NCBI GenBank assembly: GCA_036677685.1
Contig: JAVBWA010000011.1
Location: forward strand, 124,001-188,000
Source of the DNA: JAQUBU01 sp036677685
Lineage (GTDB): Bacteria; Bacillota; Syntrophomonadia; Syntrophomonadales; Syntrophomonadaceae
DNA: 64,000 bases
Reading direction: 5' to 3'
In this document: one piece after another, positions 34,757 to 43,905 of the stretch
How the letters are laid out: each line of letters opens with the position of its first letter
Numbering within the stretch: the first letter of the stretch is position 1
Translations under genes and position numbers: made by a program
The notes under the pieces: model-generated
Database searches by the model: none
Told to the model about the DNA's origin: nothing
The model's input: the letters and a program-made list of their open reading frames with translations, nothing else

Positions 34757-35812
34757 CTATAACCCCTCCCTTTCCGCAAGCAGCAACAGCTTTTCTGTAA
34801 TTTCTTCGGGGTTGGGGGTAAAACCGATCCGGCCATAAAATTGTACGGGCACTTTGCCATTAACTGCCAAACGGATATCTTCTACCATCTGGCCCATGCT
34901 GATCTCTACCGATACCAACATTTTTGCCGTTTCTGCTACCTTTTTGAAATGCTCATCAGGGAACGGCCATAAGGTAATGGGTCTTATTAAACCGGCTTTT
35001 ACACCTTTTTTGCGGGCTTCTATAACTGCTTTCTTTACGATGCGGGCCATTAAGCCAAATGCAGCCACGACCACATCGGCATCCTCGGTTAGAAAGGTTT
35101 CAGCCCGTTTTTCATTTTGTTCAATTAGCTTGTATTTGGCTTGAAGAATACGATTTCTTTCTTCCAAAAAATCCGGAGAGAGGTGCAGAGTATTCACGAT
35201 ATTGGGTTTTCTTCCCTTGCAGCCGGTAATAGCCCAGGGCTTGTCGTAGAATTTTGTTACCGGCTCACGAATGACAATAGGTTCCATTATGTTGCCCAGG
35301 GTTCCTTCAGCCATTATCATGACCGGAGTGCGGTAGCGGTCCGCCAGATCAAAGGCTTCAATAGTATAATCCATCATTTCCTGGGTACCGGAAGGGGCCA
35401 ATACCACTACCCGGTAATCTCCATGCCCGCCGCCCCGCGTAGCTTGAAAATAATCCGCCTGTGAGGGTTGGATCCCACCTAAGCCAGGACCGCCCCGGGA
35501 GACATTTACGATTAAGCAAGGCAACTCGGCCTCTGCAATAAATGAAATGCCTTCCTGTTTCAAACTGATTCCGGGACCCGATGAAGCTGTCATTACCCGG
35601 GTTCCGGTTGAAGAACCCCCATACACCATATTAATAGCCGCCAGCTCACTCTCGGCTTGTACAAATACTCCTCCCAAACCCGGGAGTTTTCGCGCCATAT
35701 ATTCAGCAATCTCGCTGGAAGGTGTTATCGGATAGCCAAAAAAACCACGGCACCCGGCAATAAGCGCGCCTTCTGCCAGTGCCTCATTTCCCTTCATTAA
35801 GACTTTCTCCAT
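34757..35812 (-). CDS. vorB: 2-oxoacid:ferredoxin oxidoreductase, alpha subunit (VorB-like)
   Basis: 351 residues. ALAEGALIAGCRGFFGYPITPSSEIAEYMA and TASSGPGISLKQEGISF are the alpha-domain landmarks, with MGQMVEDIRLAVNGKVPVQFYGR at the end. This form is commonly called 3-methyl-2-oxobutanoate dehydrogenase subunit VorB. True substrate choice (branched-chain oxoacid, 2-oxoglutarate or other) cannot be decided here. It starts 4 bases after the ferredoxin-type subunit. Confidence 0.9.
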   Translation of the reverse strand: MEKVLMKGNEALAEGALIAGCRGFFGYPITPSSEIAEYMARKLPGLGGVFVQAESELAAINMVYGGSSTGTRVMTASSGPGISLKQEGISFIAEAELPCLIVNVSRGGPGLGGIQPSQADYFQATRGGGHGDYRVVVLAPSGTQEMMDYTIEAFDLADRYRTPVMIMAEGTLGNIMEPIVIREPVTKFYDKPWAITGCKGRKPNIVNTLHLSPDFLEERNRILQAKYKLIEQNEKRAETFLTEDADVVVAAFGLMARIVKKAVIEARKKGVKAGLIRPITLWPFPDEHFKKVAETAKMLVSVEISMGQMVEDIRLAVNGKVPVQFYGRIGFTPNPEEITEKLLLLAEREGL

Positions 35813-35816
35813 ACCA

Positions 35817-36032
35817 TCACTCCCTTTCTACTTCGATGACCAGATCGGGACACATCAATCCGCATATCCCGCACCCGGTGCAGCTATCTGCCTGGATCAA
35901 AGCAACTGGGTGGTAACCGAGAGTGTTTATGGTATCAATATCAAAAGCCAGTAGATTTTTCGGGCAAAATTCGATACAAAGCCCACAAGCTTTGCAGCGA
36001 TCAATAAAGAAACTAACCCTGCCCTTGGCCAT
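35817..36032 (-). CDS. 2-oxoacid:ferredoxin oxidoreductase, delta (2[4Fe-4S]) subunit
   Basis: 71 residues with two CxxCxxCxxxCP clusters, CKACGLCIEFCP and CTGCGICGLMCP, ending PDLVIEVERE. It takes electrons from the TPP site to free ferredoxin. AAGGAGG lies upstream of the ATG. Two tandem structured repeats separate it from the P-loop ATPase gene that precedes it in many related genomes. Confidence 0.92.
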   Translation of the reverse strand: MAKGRVSFFIDRCKACGLCIEFCPKNLLAFDIDTINTLGYHPVALIQADSCTGCGICGLMCPDLVIEVERE

Positions 36033-36048
36033 GTAATTATTACCTCCT

Positions 36049-36234
36049 TTTAAGCATCAGAAGAAATTGCGTAGCAGTTTCTACACAAAATAATCATTCC
36101 CTAAGGGAATCAATATAAGTAGTCCCCGTAGGGGGCAACACACCGCTGCAACGAGGCCGGTGATTAGAACTCGCTGCCTATTTTCTTAATAGGAACCCGA
36201 TCACATATAGAAGCGAATATAGCTTTTCGCCTCG
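36049..36234 (+). repeat. Structured intergenic repeat, copy 6 (long form)
   Basis: Contains the two-hairpin insert. The first stem reads GAAATTGC-GTA-GCAGTTTC, with one G-T wobble. Head-to-tail with copy 7, just upstream of the ferredoxin-subunit ribosome binding site. Confidence 0.9.
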
Positions 36235-36370
36235 TTTAAGCATCCGAAGATACTGCGGAGCAGTTTCAACACACCGCTGCAACGAGGCGGGAGAGTAGAA
36301 CCCGTCGCCTGTTTTGTTAAGCGAACCCGACAGCTTATAGAAGCGGGATACATCTTTTCGCCTCGTTATA
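36235..36370 (+). repeat. Structured intergenic repeat, copy 7 (short form)
   Basis: Short form fused to copy 6. Its right end GTTATA supplies the TAA stop of the minus-strand P-loop ATPase gene. Confidence 0.9.
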
Positions 36371-37046
36371 AAACCTGTAACCAACGGGGCCTTAAGTATA
36401 AATTAATTTTTTTTAGCAATGTGCCATACTGGGGAAGAAGTCGATCATAGAACTTTTCTTCTACGGTAAGGTATCTTAACGGAATATGCATATTATCAGC
36501 ATAATCCTGAACTTTGGCATGCCCATTTAAAATTATCTCAATATCCGTTTCCTCAACCAGGTTAGGATTGCTGATTATCCCGGTTATTCTGGTTTTAGAT
36601 GCTGATTCCAGCACGTTTTTCAAGGACTCGACACTAGCTAAATCACGGGCAAATGGACGATAGGGGTTCAAAACCATCAGGAAATCCAGGTTGTCACGAT
36701 TCTTCAGGAAATTGCTGAGATAACCAAGAACCAGAGACCCTATTTCATCACCAGCCAAATCTATGTACATTTCATTATCTTGTCTGATGATACCTATGAT
36801 TTCAGGCGGTAATTGAGGAACATCCCCGAAAAGCAAATCATCCCTGGGGCCGAGGAGCCTTACGCCATTCTCCTCTAGTTGGTTTTCAGCCTCCCGCGAA
36901 GCAAAAAATGGGTTCACCAAATCCAGATCCGCAAGGATTACTTTATCCCCTGCCGGCGGCTTTTTGGCCGCATCAAGGGCAAAGTTCAGAGTAATTTCGC
37001 TTTTCCCGCTCCCGAATCCACCTGCAAATACGATAACTTTTCCCAA
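36366..37046 (-). CDS. P-loop ATPase linked to the 2-oxoacid oxidoreductase
   Basis: 226-residue NTPase with Walker A AGGFGSGKSE near the N-terminus and LADLDLVNPFFASRE, resembling the SIMIBI (MinD/CobQ) class switch region, then YIDLAGDE (Walker B-like DLAGDE). The role is unknown; such genes accompany ferredoxin oxidoreductase operons. The start is uncertain: TTG at 37046 with AAAGGG 7 bases upstream gives the domain a clean N-terminus. The frame also runs to 37148, but that part lies in a structured repeat. Repeats touch both ends of the gene. Confidence 0.72.
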   Translation of the reverse strand: MGKVIVFAGGFGSGKSEITLNFALDAAKKPPAGDKVILADLDLVNPFFASREAENQLEENGVRLLGPRDDLLFGDVPQLPPEIIGIIRQDNEMYIDLAGDEIGSLVLGYLSNFLKNRDNLDFLMVLNPYRPFARDLASVESLKNVLESASKTRITGIISNPNLVEETDIEIILNGHAKVQDYADNMHIPLRYLTVEEKFYDRLLPQYGTLLKKINLYLRPRWLQVL

Positions 37047-37091
37047 GCTTTTTCCCTTTCCAACGGTTTCTAAACCGATTGACCTATTGCG

Positions 37092-37229
37092 TTTAAGCAT
37101 CAGAAGAAACTGCAGAGCAGTTTCTTTCGCACCGCTGCAACGAGACAATAGATTATAACCCTCTGCCTGGTCTGTTAATAGGAATCCGACCGCTTAAAGA
37201 AGCGGGGAACCTATTTTTACTTCGTTATA
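37092..37229 (+). repeat. Structured intergenic repeat, copy 8 (short form)
   Basis: Short form. The outer stem has drifted to CAACGAGACA against TACTTCGTT, kept partly by a G-T pair, while the GCTT-AAAG-AAGC inner stem is intact. It lies upstream of the P-loop ATPase gene. Confidence 0.87.
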
Positions 37230-37275
37230 ATAATACAGGATTCATGTAAAATCAACCAATAATTGCATAAACAGA

Positions 37276-37304
37276 TAAGAAAAAACGACCTTACGGTCGT
37301 TTTC
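37276..37304 (-). terminator. Intrinsic terminator downstream of the HDOD gene
   Basis: Read on the minus strand, AACGACC-GTAA-GGTCGTT is followed by TTTTCTT. Downstream of repeat copy 9 and the HDOD gene. Confidence 0.8.
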
Positions 37305-37326
37305 GCCAAATTATTTAGTTTTTTAG

Positions 37327-37503
37327 TTAACCATCGGAAGAAACTGCGGAGCAGTTTCTTCACAATTTAATCATTCCCGAAGGGAATCAATATAAGTGGT
37401 CCCCGTAGGGGGCAACACACCGTTGTAACAAAGCGGGAGCATATTCGCTTCACTCAAGACATAAACGCTATTAAAAGATTTCTTTCAGACTTCGCCTCGT
37501 TAT
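37327..37503 (+). repeat. Structured intergenic repeat, copy 9 (long form, right half diverged)
   Basis: Left half with hairpin and two-hairpin insert is well kept (loop GGA). The region after CAACACACCG is replaced by unrelated sequence until TTCGCCTCGTTAT. It lies immediately after the HDOD gene stop. Confidence 0.85.
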
Positions 37504-37509
37504 GTATTC

Positions 37510-38352
37510 TTAAAAACTCTGCTGGTCGGCAAATACATCCACCAACTCAGAAATTATGGTTTCTATGTCCGATTCGGTAAAGCCCAAGAGCTTCATAGCG
37601 TCTTCCGATACCGGGTAAAGCATCCCATCTATCCCGATGCCTATTCCCATCATTACACAAATCGCATCTCCCAGATGAACTATGGCAGTCAGCCGTTTAT
37701 TGATTTCAGCATCTTCCGGATGATGATGTAAAGCAATGGCTTCGACCAAATCGGGTGGCAGGTTCCATTTTTCAGCTACCCTGGCGCCTACCATGGCGTG
37801 GTTAAAACCCAAAATCTCATTTTCGGTGTCAATAAAAGAAATGTTTTCCCCGCTGACCCGATTTACTACTTCGTGGTAAGCTTCCTTCATAAAATTATTT
37901 AGTATAACTTTGCCGATATCATGCAGCAAGGCCGCAGTATAAGCAAGATCAAGGAAACCGAATTTTGCTTTGCGGGCTATCAATCGGGCTGCTATAGCCG
38001 TACATTGCGAATGTTTCCAAAGCTCCCCATATTCTAAAGCATAGCCTTCAATTTCGCGGCTAAGGATATCACTGACCGAAACCGCCATTACTATGCTGCG
38101 AATGGTTTTAAATCCCAGGTATATAATGGCATCACTTATAGTGCCAATACGACGGGGAAATCCGTAAAAAGCCGAATTGGCCAGTTTCAACACCCGGGCG
38201 GTCATAGCTTGGTCCTGGTTCAAAACGTTGCTGATATCTTGAGCAGTAGCATCAGGATCTTCTGTTAGTTCCATGACTTTAACCACCACATGGGGCAATG
38301 CCGGCAAATCATTTACGGCTTCTACTATTGATTCCATAGATATCCTGGTCAA
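37510..38352 (-). CDS. HDOD-domain protein
   Basis: 280-residue signalling-type protein. The HDOD domain covers most of the chain: LPALPHVVVKVMEL at the N-terminus, VLKLANSAFYGFPRRIGTISDAIIYLGF, and AALLHDIGKVILN, where the HD pair is retained, followed by HHHPED. Members often act in regulation alongside c-di-GMP proteins, but the mechanism is not established. Start TTG/ATG close to 38352. It follows the short gene at 38369 by 16 bases, so they are probably co-transcribed. Confidence 0.85.
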   Translation of the reverse strand: MTRISMESIVEAVNDLPALPHVVVKVMELTEDPDATAQDISNVLNQDQAMTARVLKLANSAFYGFPRRIGTISDAIIYLGFKTIRSIVMAVSVSDILSREIEGYALEYGELWKHSQCTAIAARLIARKAKFGFLDLAYTAALLHDIGKVILNNFMKEAYHEVVNRVSGENISFIDTENEILGFNHAMVGARVAEKWNLPPDLVEAIALHHHPEDAEINKRLTAIVHLGDAICVMMGIGIGIDGMLYPVSEDAMKLLGFTESDIETIISELVDVFADQQSF

Positions 38353-38368
38353 GATTTAACCCCCCTAG

Positions 38369-38800
38369 CTACTTCCAGTTATCGATTTTCTTGCCTAAAT
38401 ACTCACGGTATTCGGCAAGTTCTTCATTAACCTTCAATGTTAATTTCTCTATCTCACTTTTATTAAGCACAATTTCCTGCGGTTCAATCAGTTCAACAGT
38501 CCTAAATTCTTCCTTCATGGTAAATTTAATGGCATCCTCAAGCGAAGAAGCCGTAAAACATATGGTTACCGGAGCATAGTGAATGCTTTTGCCTAAAATA
38601 TCATCATAAATCGAATATACTTCCTGGCTCATATCCAGATCTTCTATTTGAATGCCCTGAATAGGAACATTGCGGATTAATGAAGCCTTATGCTGCCTCA
38701 ATTCTTCGGCTATTTGTTCACCGCTTTTACCGCCCCAAAGCTTACCTGTTTTGGCTTTGCCTATATAATCAAAACGAACCCGCATTCTGACATTAGTCAA
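38369..38800 (-). CDS. Hypothetical cytosolic protein, 143 residues
   Basis: No family recognised. Soluble, mixed alpha/beta, with a charged C-terminal helix (NKSEIEKLTLKVNEELAEYREYLGKKI). The likely TTG start has GGGGGA 8 bases upstream. It lies between the CobT-like gene and the HDOD gene in one direction. Confidence 0.7.
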   Translation of the reverse strand: MTNVRMRVRFDYIGKAKTGKLWGGKSGEQIAEELRQHKASLIRNVPIQGIQIEDLDMSQEVYSIYDDILGKSIHYAPVTICFTASSLEDAIKFTMKEEFRTVELIEPQEIVLNKSEIEKLTLKVNEELAEYREYLGKKIDNWK

Positions 38801-38854
38801 AATCCCTTTCCCCCAATCGCAAATGTCTCTTTTTATTTCTATAATTTTTATATT

Positions 38855-39769
38855 TTACGCGAAAAAGCGCATAGTCATTTCAGCCAAAAATAAACCGATT
38901 AAGGCTGCCAGCCCTTCGCCGTAATTTATATCCAGATCAAAGATAGCTTCCTGTTGCAGGTGTTCCAGTACAATGTGATGGCCTGGTTCATCCGATAAAC
39001 TTGGAGCGATTAAATAATCTGCTACATTTTCATTAAGCTTGGTGGCCAATAGCGCAGCAACCGCAGTAACATATCCATCCAACATTATTATTTTACAATG
39101 TTCCGGAGCTCTGCTAATAAAACCGGTTAAAGCAGCTATTTCCAACCCGCCAAAACGGGCCAGCAAATCAAGCACATTTTCTTTAGACGGGCTGCGCATT
39201 GCCAGGGCTCTAAAAATTATATCGACCTTTTTGTCAATAACCTTAGCCGAGGCCGAACCCCGGCCTACCATTTCCCCAATTTGAACACCTGTAAAGACCG
39301 AGGCCAGGGCGGCCGCGCACATGGTATCGCCAACCCCTATCTCCCCTATGCCTATTATATCAAAATCGCGGATATAATTCCCATCCCAAAGTGAACGTCC
39401 GATTTCTATAGCTTTGTGAATTTCAGATGGCTCCAAAGCATCACAATGCAGGAAGTTACGGCTGCCCCGGCAAACATTACAATTAAGGACTTCCGGATGA
39501 TTAACCGGCCTGTATAATCCTACATCAACAATGAGTTCGTTCTTCCCCAGTCTCTGTAAGAGCTTTACCGTGGGGCTGCTGCCTTCCAGGTGGCTGTATA
39601 CGATTTCGGATGAACTCATTGGCGGATAATTACTGCAGCTCTCCAGGCTTATACCATTATCAGCGGCAAAGATAAGCAAGCCATAATTCTCGATTTGGTT
39701 CTGCAGCTTATACAATTTTTCATAAAGAATCTCCAGCCTCCCCAAACCTTTAAATGGCCGGACATCCAT
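38855..39769 (-). CDS. CobT-like phosphoribosyltransferase
   Basis: 304-residue relative of nicotinate-nucleotide:dimethylbenzimidazole phosphoribosyltransferase, the enzyme that activates the lower base of cobamides. Family stretches are FAADNGI, IGIGEIGVGDTMCAAAL, FGGLEIAALTGFI and the C-terminal YGEGLAALIGLFLAEM with the catalytic Glu. It lacks about 40 N-terminal residues of standard CobT, and DNG replaces DHG. No other cobamide gene lies nearby, so its base or role may differ. The ATG at 39769 has AAGGTGG 7 bases upstream. Confidence 0.78.
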   Translation of the reverse strand: MDVRPFKGLGRLEILYEKLYKLQNQIENYGLLIFAADNGISLESCSNYPPMSSSEIVYSHLEGSSPTVKLLQRLGKNELIVDVGLYRPVNHPEVLNCNVCRGSRNFLHCDALEPSEIHKAIEIGRSLWDGNYIRDFDIIGIGEIGVGDTMCAAALASVFTGVQIGEMVGRGSASAKVIDKKVDIIFRALAMRSPSKENVLDLLARFGGLEIAALTGFISRAPEHCKIIMLDGYVTAVAALLATKLNENVADYLIAPSLSDEPGHHIVLEHLQQEAIFDLDINYGEGLAALIGLFLAEMTMRFFA

Positions 39770-39789
39770 AATCAGACCACCTTTTGAAA

Positions 39790-40521
39790 TTATACAAATC
39801 TTTCCGCCAGATTGTTTAAGCACTCAACTTCATTAGCAGTTAAATGGCGATATTTCCCCAATTCAACACCCTGCAAGCTTAAAAAGGCAAAATTGGTTCG
39901 TTTCAATTTTACGACTTTATGACCCACCGCCCGGCACATTCTTTTAACCTGTCTTTTCCGGCCTTCATGAATTGAGATCTCCAGGAGGGTCAAATCTGCC
40001 TTCTGCTGCAACACCCGAACTTCGGCAGGACTGGTTGGGCCGTCATCCAGTTTTACCCCCTGTTCCAATTGTTTCAGACTTTGGTTTTCCACCCGGCCTT
40101 CTACCCAGGCCTGATATTTTTTGCCGATCTGGTAGCGGGGATGAATCATTTTATTGCTAAACTCACCATCATTGGTTAAAAGCAGCAATCCCTCAGTATC
40201 CAAATCAAGTCTGCCCACTGGATACACTCGTTCGGCAATCCCCTCCAATAGTTCCTTGACCGTGGGCCTTCCATATGGGTCTTGAACAGTACTCAGGTAG
40301 CCAGCGGGTTTGTTAAGAAGTATATAAATTTTAGTTTCATTTTTAAGGGAGCGTCCATCGAATTCAATCTCATCGCCAGGTTTAATTTTATAGCCCTGCA
40401 GGGTTATTTGCTCACCGTTTACTCTAATTCGGCCGTCAGCGATCAATGCTTCTGCTTTTCTTCGGGATGCAATACCCGCATTAGCTAAATATTTGGACAG
40501 TCTCAATTTATACCTTCCCAT
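39790..40521 (-). CDS. rluB: RluB/RsuA-type rRNA pseudouridine synthase
   Basis: 243 residues. The N-terminal S4 RNA-binding domain (LSKYLANAGIASRRKAEALI) is followed by the catalytic motif VGRLDLDTEGLLLLTNDG with the active Asp, and by EGRKRQVKRMCRAVGH. RluB modifies 23S rRNA near position 2605; RsuA and RluE are related, so the exact site is not certain. Located directly upstream of the CobT-like gene. Confidence 0.9.
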   Translation of the reverse strand: MGRYKLRLSKYLANAGIASRRKAEALIADGRIRVNGEQITLQGYKIKPGDEIEFDGRSLKNETKIYILLNKPAGYLSTVQDPYGRPTVKELLEGIAERVYPVGRLDLDTEGLLLLTNDGEFSNKMIHPRYQIGKKYQAWVEGRVENQSLKQLEQGVKLDDGPTSPAEVRVLQQKADLTLLEISIHEGRKRQVKRMCRAVGHKVVKLKRTNFAFLSLQGVELGKYRHLTANEVECLNNLAERFV

Positions 40522-40866
40522 TTAAAAAATTTGACTCTATGCTAATTCTAATTTTCTACATCGTTTTGGATATTCCTTTTCGCTTCACTATTCTTAACGA
40601 AGACCTATTCAAGATAGTTTCTCCTGCACTCAAGATATTTAATAATCTGACAATATTTATTACTTTAGCCATCACTTTTTCAATTCCTCTAATTATGCCG
40701 CTATGCAGTATAAAAATAAAATCTAACTATTTGTATATCTTAATACACGAATTACAATTTGGAATTAATTTTTATAAGCAACGTACTGCTCTCATAGATC
40801 AGTTATGATAGAATGCAATGTGTTAGAGTATTTATTTTATTTCTAAAATATTCGAGGAGAATTTCC
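40522..40866. other. AT-rich gap before the CLC gene
   Basis: Very AT-rich. A frame of 89 codons (40539-40808) exists but has no ribosome binding site and no family resemblance. Probably promoters of rluB and clc in opposite directions. Confidence 0.5.
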
Positions 40867-42480
40867 ATGTTTGACAAACCCAATACACTGGAGGGTATTA
40901 TCCATAAACGAAGCTTCCGGGTCCGCCTGTTTTTCGAAGGAATCTTAACCGGCTTGGCTGCAGGGATAATTGTAGTTTTGTTCAGGTATATATTACAGGA
41001 GTCAAGCACCTGGCTCGAACGCCTGTATCCATTTCTTCGGAGCCATCATTTCGCTTGGACTCTCCTGTGGATAATTGTGCTTTTTGTTATTTCATTGATT
41101 CTGAATAAAATAATTCAAACTGAGCCGATGATTAGCGGCAGCGGTATCCCCCAGGTGAAAGGAGCAGTTCTCAGACAGCTTAATATGAATTGGCTTAGAG
41201 TTCTGGCAGGGAAGTTTGTTGGCGGGGTTCTTGCTATAGGATCAGGTATGTCGCTGGGCCGGGAAGGACCGTCCATTCAATTGGGAGCAGTCGTCGGGCA
41301 AGGCTTGAACCGCTGGTTTGGTGGTTTAAAGATAGAAGAAAGGATTCTTATCACTAGCGGGGCCAGTGCCGGCCTGGCAGCAGCCTTCAATGCTCCGTTG
41401 GCCGGGGTTATTTTTTCCCTGGAGGAATTGCACAAGAGCTTTTCACCCCCAGTATTGCTTACGGCTATGGCTGCATCTCTGACGGCTGATTATGTATCAC
41501 GGAATTATTTTGGTATTCGACCAATCTTCGATTTTCATACTCTGCCGGTATTACCCATGAAATATTTTGCTTTACTACTTTTGCTTGGGCTGATTACCGG
41601 TTTATTCGGTGCTTTCTTTAACTGGTCCCTGATAAAATCGCTGCAAGTTTATGATAAGCAAAAACTTCTGCCTAAAAAATTCGCTATGTTAGTGCCGTTA
41701 TTGTTTACCATACCGGTGGGATTTTGGATGCCCAAGGTTCTGGGGGGAGGACATGGTTTAATTGAAGGTATTCAAAGCGGCCAGTACGTCTTGATGATTC
41801 TAATTCTGATACTAATAGTCAAGTTCGGATTGACCATGATATGCTATGGTTCAGGAGCTCCGGGAGGTATTTTTCTGCCCTTGCTGGTAATAGGAGCCCT
41901 TACTGGTGCAGTGTTCAGCCAGGTAATTATCAAGATTTGGCATATTGACCCCAGTTTTGCAAACAACTTTGTGGTTTTTGCCATGGCCGCATATTTTACG
42001 GCTATCGTAAAAGCTCCTATTACAGGATGTATCTTAATAACGGAAATGACCGGTTCCTTTCAACATCTTCCCGCACTTATTACAGTATCTATGGCCGCCT
42101 TTATTGTGGCCGATCTATTAAAATCCAAACCGATTTACGATCAATTGCTGGATCGTACTTTAGCCAGTAGAAAGGGCCGCAAATTATCAGATATGGATAC
42201 GAGCGCCAATACGGTTCTGGAAGCCGTTGTATGCCTGGGTTCTCATCTTGAGGGTAAATTAATCAGAAATATCACCTGGCCTGAGCATTGCCTTTTAGTC
42301 AATATTAAAAGGGGAGATGAACAAATAATTCCGCGTGGTGATACCAAAATTCTAGCCGGTGACTATCTTAATATTCTGACTAATAGAAAACAAGAACAAA
42401 AAATCAAACCTACCTTGTTAGAAATGGCCGGGCATCAGCAATCAGCTCAGTGTGAAACGTCCGATCCCGCGAATAAATAA
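40867..42480 (+). CDS. CLC-type Cl-/H+ antiporter with TrkA-C domain
   Basis: 537-residue membrane protein. Selectivity motifs are GSGIPQV (91-97) and GREGP (131-135), with gating Glu133. E187 in SLEELHK matches the proton-pathway Glu of EcClC, so it is a transporter and not a channel. The C-terminal ~75 residues (from about LEAVVCLGSHLEGKLIRNITWPEHCLLVNIKRG) are a TrkA-C (RCK-C) domain. In K+ transport proteins such domains bind c-di-AMP or nucleotides; whether this one does is inference. GAGGAG lies 7 bases before the ATG. First gene of the osmotic-stress region. Confidence 0.92.
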   Translation: MFDKPNTLEGIIHKRSFRVRLFFEGILTGLAAGIIVVLFRYILQESSTWLERLYPFLRSHHFAWTLLWIIVLFVISLILNKIIQTEPMISGSGIPQVKGAVLRQLNMNWLRVLAGKFVGGVLAIGSGMSLGREGPSIQLGAVVGQGLNRWFGGLKIEERILITSGASAGLAAAFNAPLAGVIFSLEELHKSFSPPVLLTAMAASLTADYVSRNYFGIRPIFDFHTLPVLPMKYFALLLLLGLITGLFGAFFNWSLIKSLQVYDKQKLLPKKFAMLVPLLFTIPVGFWMPKVLGGGHGLIEGIQSGQYVLMILILILIVKFGLTMICYGSGAPGGIFLPLLVIGALTGAVFSQVIIKIWHIDPSFANNFVVFAMAAYFTAIVKAPITGCILITEMTGSFQHLPALITVSMAAFIVADLLKSKPIYDQLLDRTLASRKGRKLSDMDTSANTVLEAVVCLGSHLEGKLIRNITWPEHCLLVNIKRGDEQIIPRGDTKILAGDYLNILTNRKQEQKIKPTLLEMAGHQQSAQCETSDPANK

Positions 42481-42571
42481 ATTTGACCCCCTGCCTGGCA
42501 TAGCCGCAGTTTCCCCTGGCAATTACTACCTGGTTTATAGTTTTTTCTGCAATTTCAATTTAATAATACCA

Positions 42572-43675
42572 TTAATTATCATTAATCTTTACCACCTGGG
42601 GGTTTTCAAAGTAAATGCTTCGGCTGGGAAATGCAACTGACACTTGCTCGTTCTCCAGTATCTCCATGATTTTGAAGTTAACATTCTGGCGAACAGACAG
42701 GAACTCTTCCCAATTGGTGGTATTGGTGAAGAAATACAGGAAAATATCCAGACTGCTATCATTGAATTTTTCAAAAAACACAAATATAGTCTGGGGATGA
42801 ATATTCGGATCATCCTTCAGCATTTCTTTTATTTGCTTAACAACGTTTTCCAGTTTATGCCGGGGTGTATCATAGGTGACTCCCAGATGAAAGGTTATTC
42901 TGCGCATACCCATTCGAGTGTAGTTGGTAATAGCTTCTTTGGCAAGAGTAGAATTGGGTACGGTTATTAGTGATTGATTAAATGCTCTGACTTTAGTGCT
43001 GCGAAAAGTAATATCTTCCACATGCCCTTCTGTACTTGGGGTTTGTATCCAATCACCTATCAGAAACGGTTTTTCCATTATGATAATCATTCCCCCAAAA
43101 ATATTCGCTAGTGTATCCTGAGCAGCCAGGGCAAATGCCAGGCCACCCAGACCCAGACCAGCAATAAAACCGTTAACATCATAATCCCATTCCTGAGCAA
43201 TTATCACAATCGCCATCGCAATAATAATAAACCGGGCAACCTTGGAGAAAAAAGATATTAGGATATTGTCAATATTTAGTTTTTTCTTAAACTCTTCCGA
43301 TAATACTGATTGGCTCCCGGATAAGTCATAAATTCCCCACGCAATAAGTATTACCAGCGAAGAACGAAAGAGCCGGCTAATTGTTTCATTTAGAGAAACA
43401 CTTTCAAATGCATACCTGGACGCAAAATATAAACCCATAATCACAAAAAGAATATGCAAGGGCTTTTCAAATGCCGCCAGTATTTTGTCATCCAAGTCAT
43501 TAGCTGTTTTGGATGTATATCTTGAAATAATTTTAAAGATATATTTGGTAAAAATATTTCTCAATAATAGAAAAACCAGAAATATCAGAATGGAAACGCA
43601 TACTGTCATTATTGTACTATTCAAAAATTTCTCCAAATTAATGCTATTAGATCGACTTATAAATTCATTAAACAT
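42572..43675 (-). CDS. MscS-family mechanosensitive channel
   Basis: 367 residues with 4-5 membrane helices. The pore helix is GLGLGGLAFALAAQDTLANIFGG, the usual MscS TM3 pattern, followed by the conserved beta domain (FLIGDWIQTPSTEGHVEDITFRSTKVR, with NSTL) and a C-terminal cytoplasmic cage. It releases solutes on hypo-osmotic shock. Start ATG at 43675 with AGGGA 7 bases upstream. Convergent with the CLC gene. Confidence 0.92.
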   Translation of the reverse strand: MFNEFISRSNSINLEKFLNSTIMTVCVSILIFLVFLLLRNIFTKYIFKIISRYTSKTANDLDDKILAAFEKPLHILFVIMGLYFASRYAFESVSLNETISRLFRSSLVILIAWGIYDLSGSQSVLSEEFKKKLNIDNILISFFSKVARFIIIAMAIVIIAQEWDYDVNGFIAGLGLGGLAFALAAQDTLANIFGGMIIIMEKPFLIGDWIQTPSTEGHVEDITFRSTKVRAFNQSLITVPNSTLAKEAITNYTRMGMRRITFHLGVTYDTPRHKLENVVKQIKEMLKDDPNIHPQTIFVFFEKFNDSSLDIFLYFFTNTTNWEEFLSVRQNVNFKIMEILENEQVSVAFPSRSIYFENPQVVKINDN

Positions 43676-43698
43676 ATCAAATTCCCTGCCTATCAAAA

Positions 43699-43829
43699 TA
43701 TCACGAGGCGAAAAGATGTCCCCCGCACTTTAAGCGGTTCCTATTTACCATTCAAGCAGCGGGTTCCTATCCCCCGCCTCCTTGCAGCGGTGTGTTCAAA
43801 CTGCTCCGCAGTTTCTTCCGATGCATAAA
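43699..43829 (-). repeat. Structured intergenic repeat, copy 10 (short form, reverse)
   Basis: The only copy in the opposite orientation. The hairpin GAAACTGC-GGA-GCAGTTT and CCGC-TTAAAG-TGCGG stem are readable on the minus strand. It lies between mscS and ablB. Confidence 0.88.
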
Positions 43830-43905
43830 GACCAGCCTTTTAATAACATCTAGAAGATAATTTGTTTCGCAATTATAGATTTAAGGTTAGTCACCAGGAC
43901 TAATT

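Noticed and set aside
40539..40808. 89-codon hydrophobic frame before the CLC gene
   Set aside because: No ribosome binding site, extreme AT content and no family resemblance; probably a chance frame in promoter DNA.
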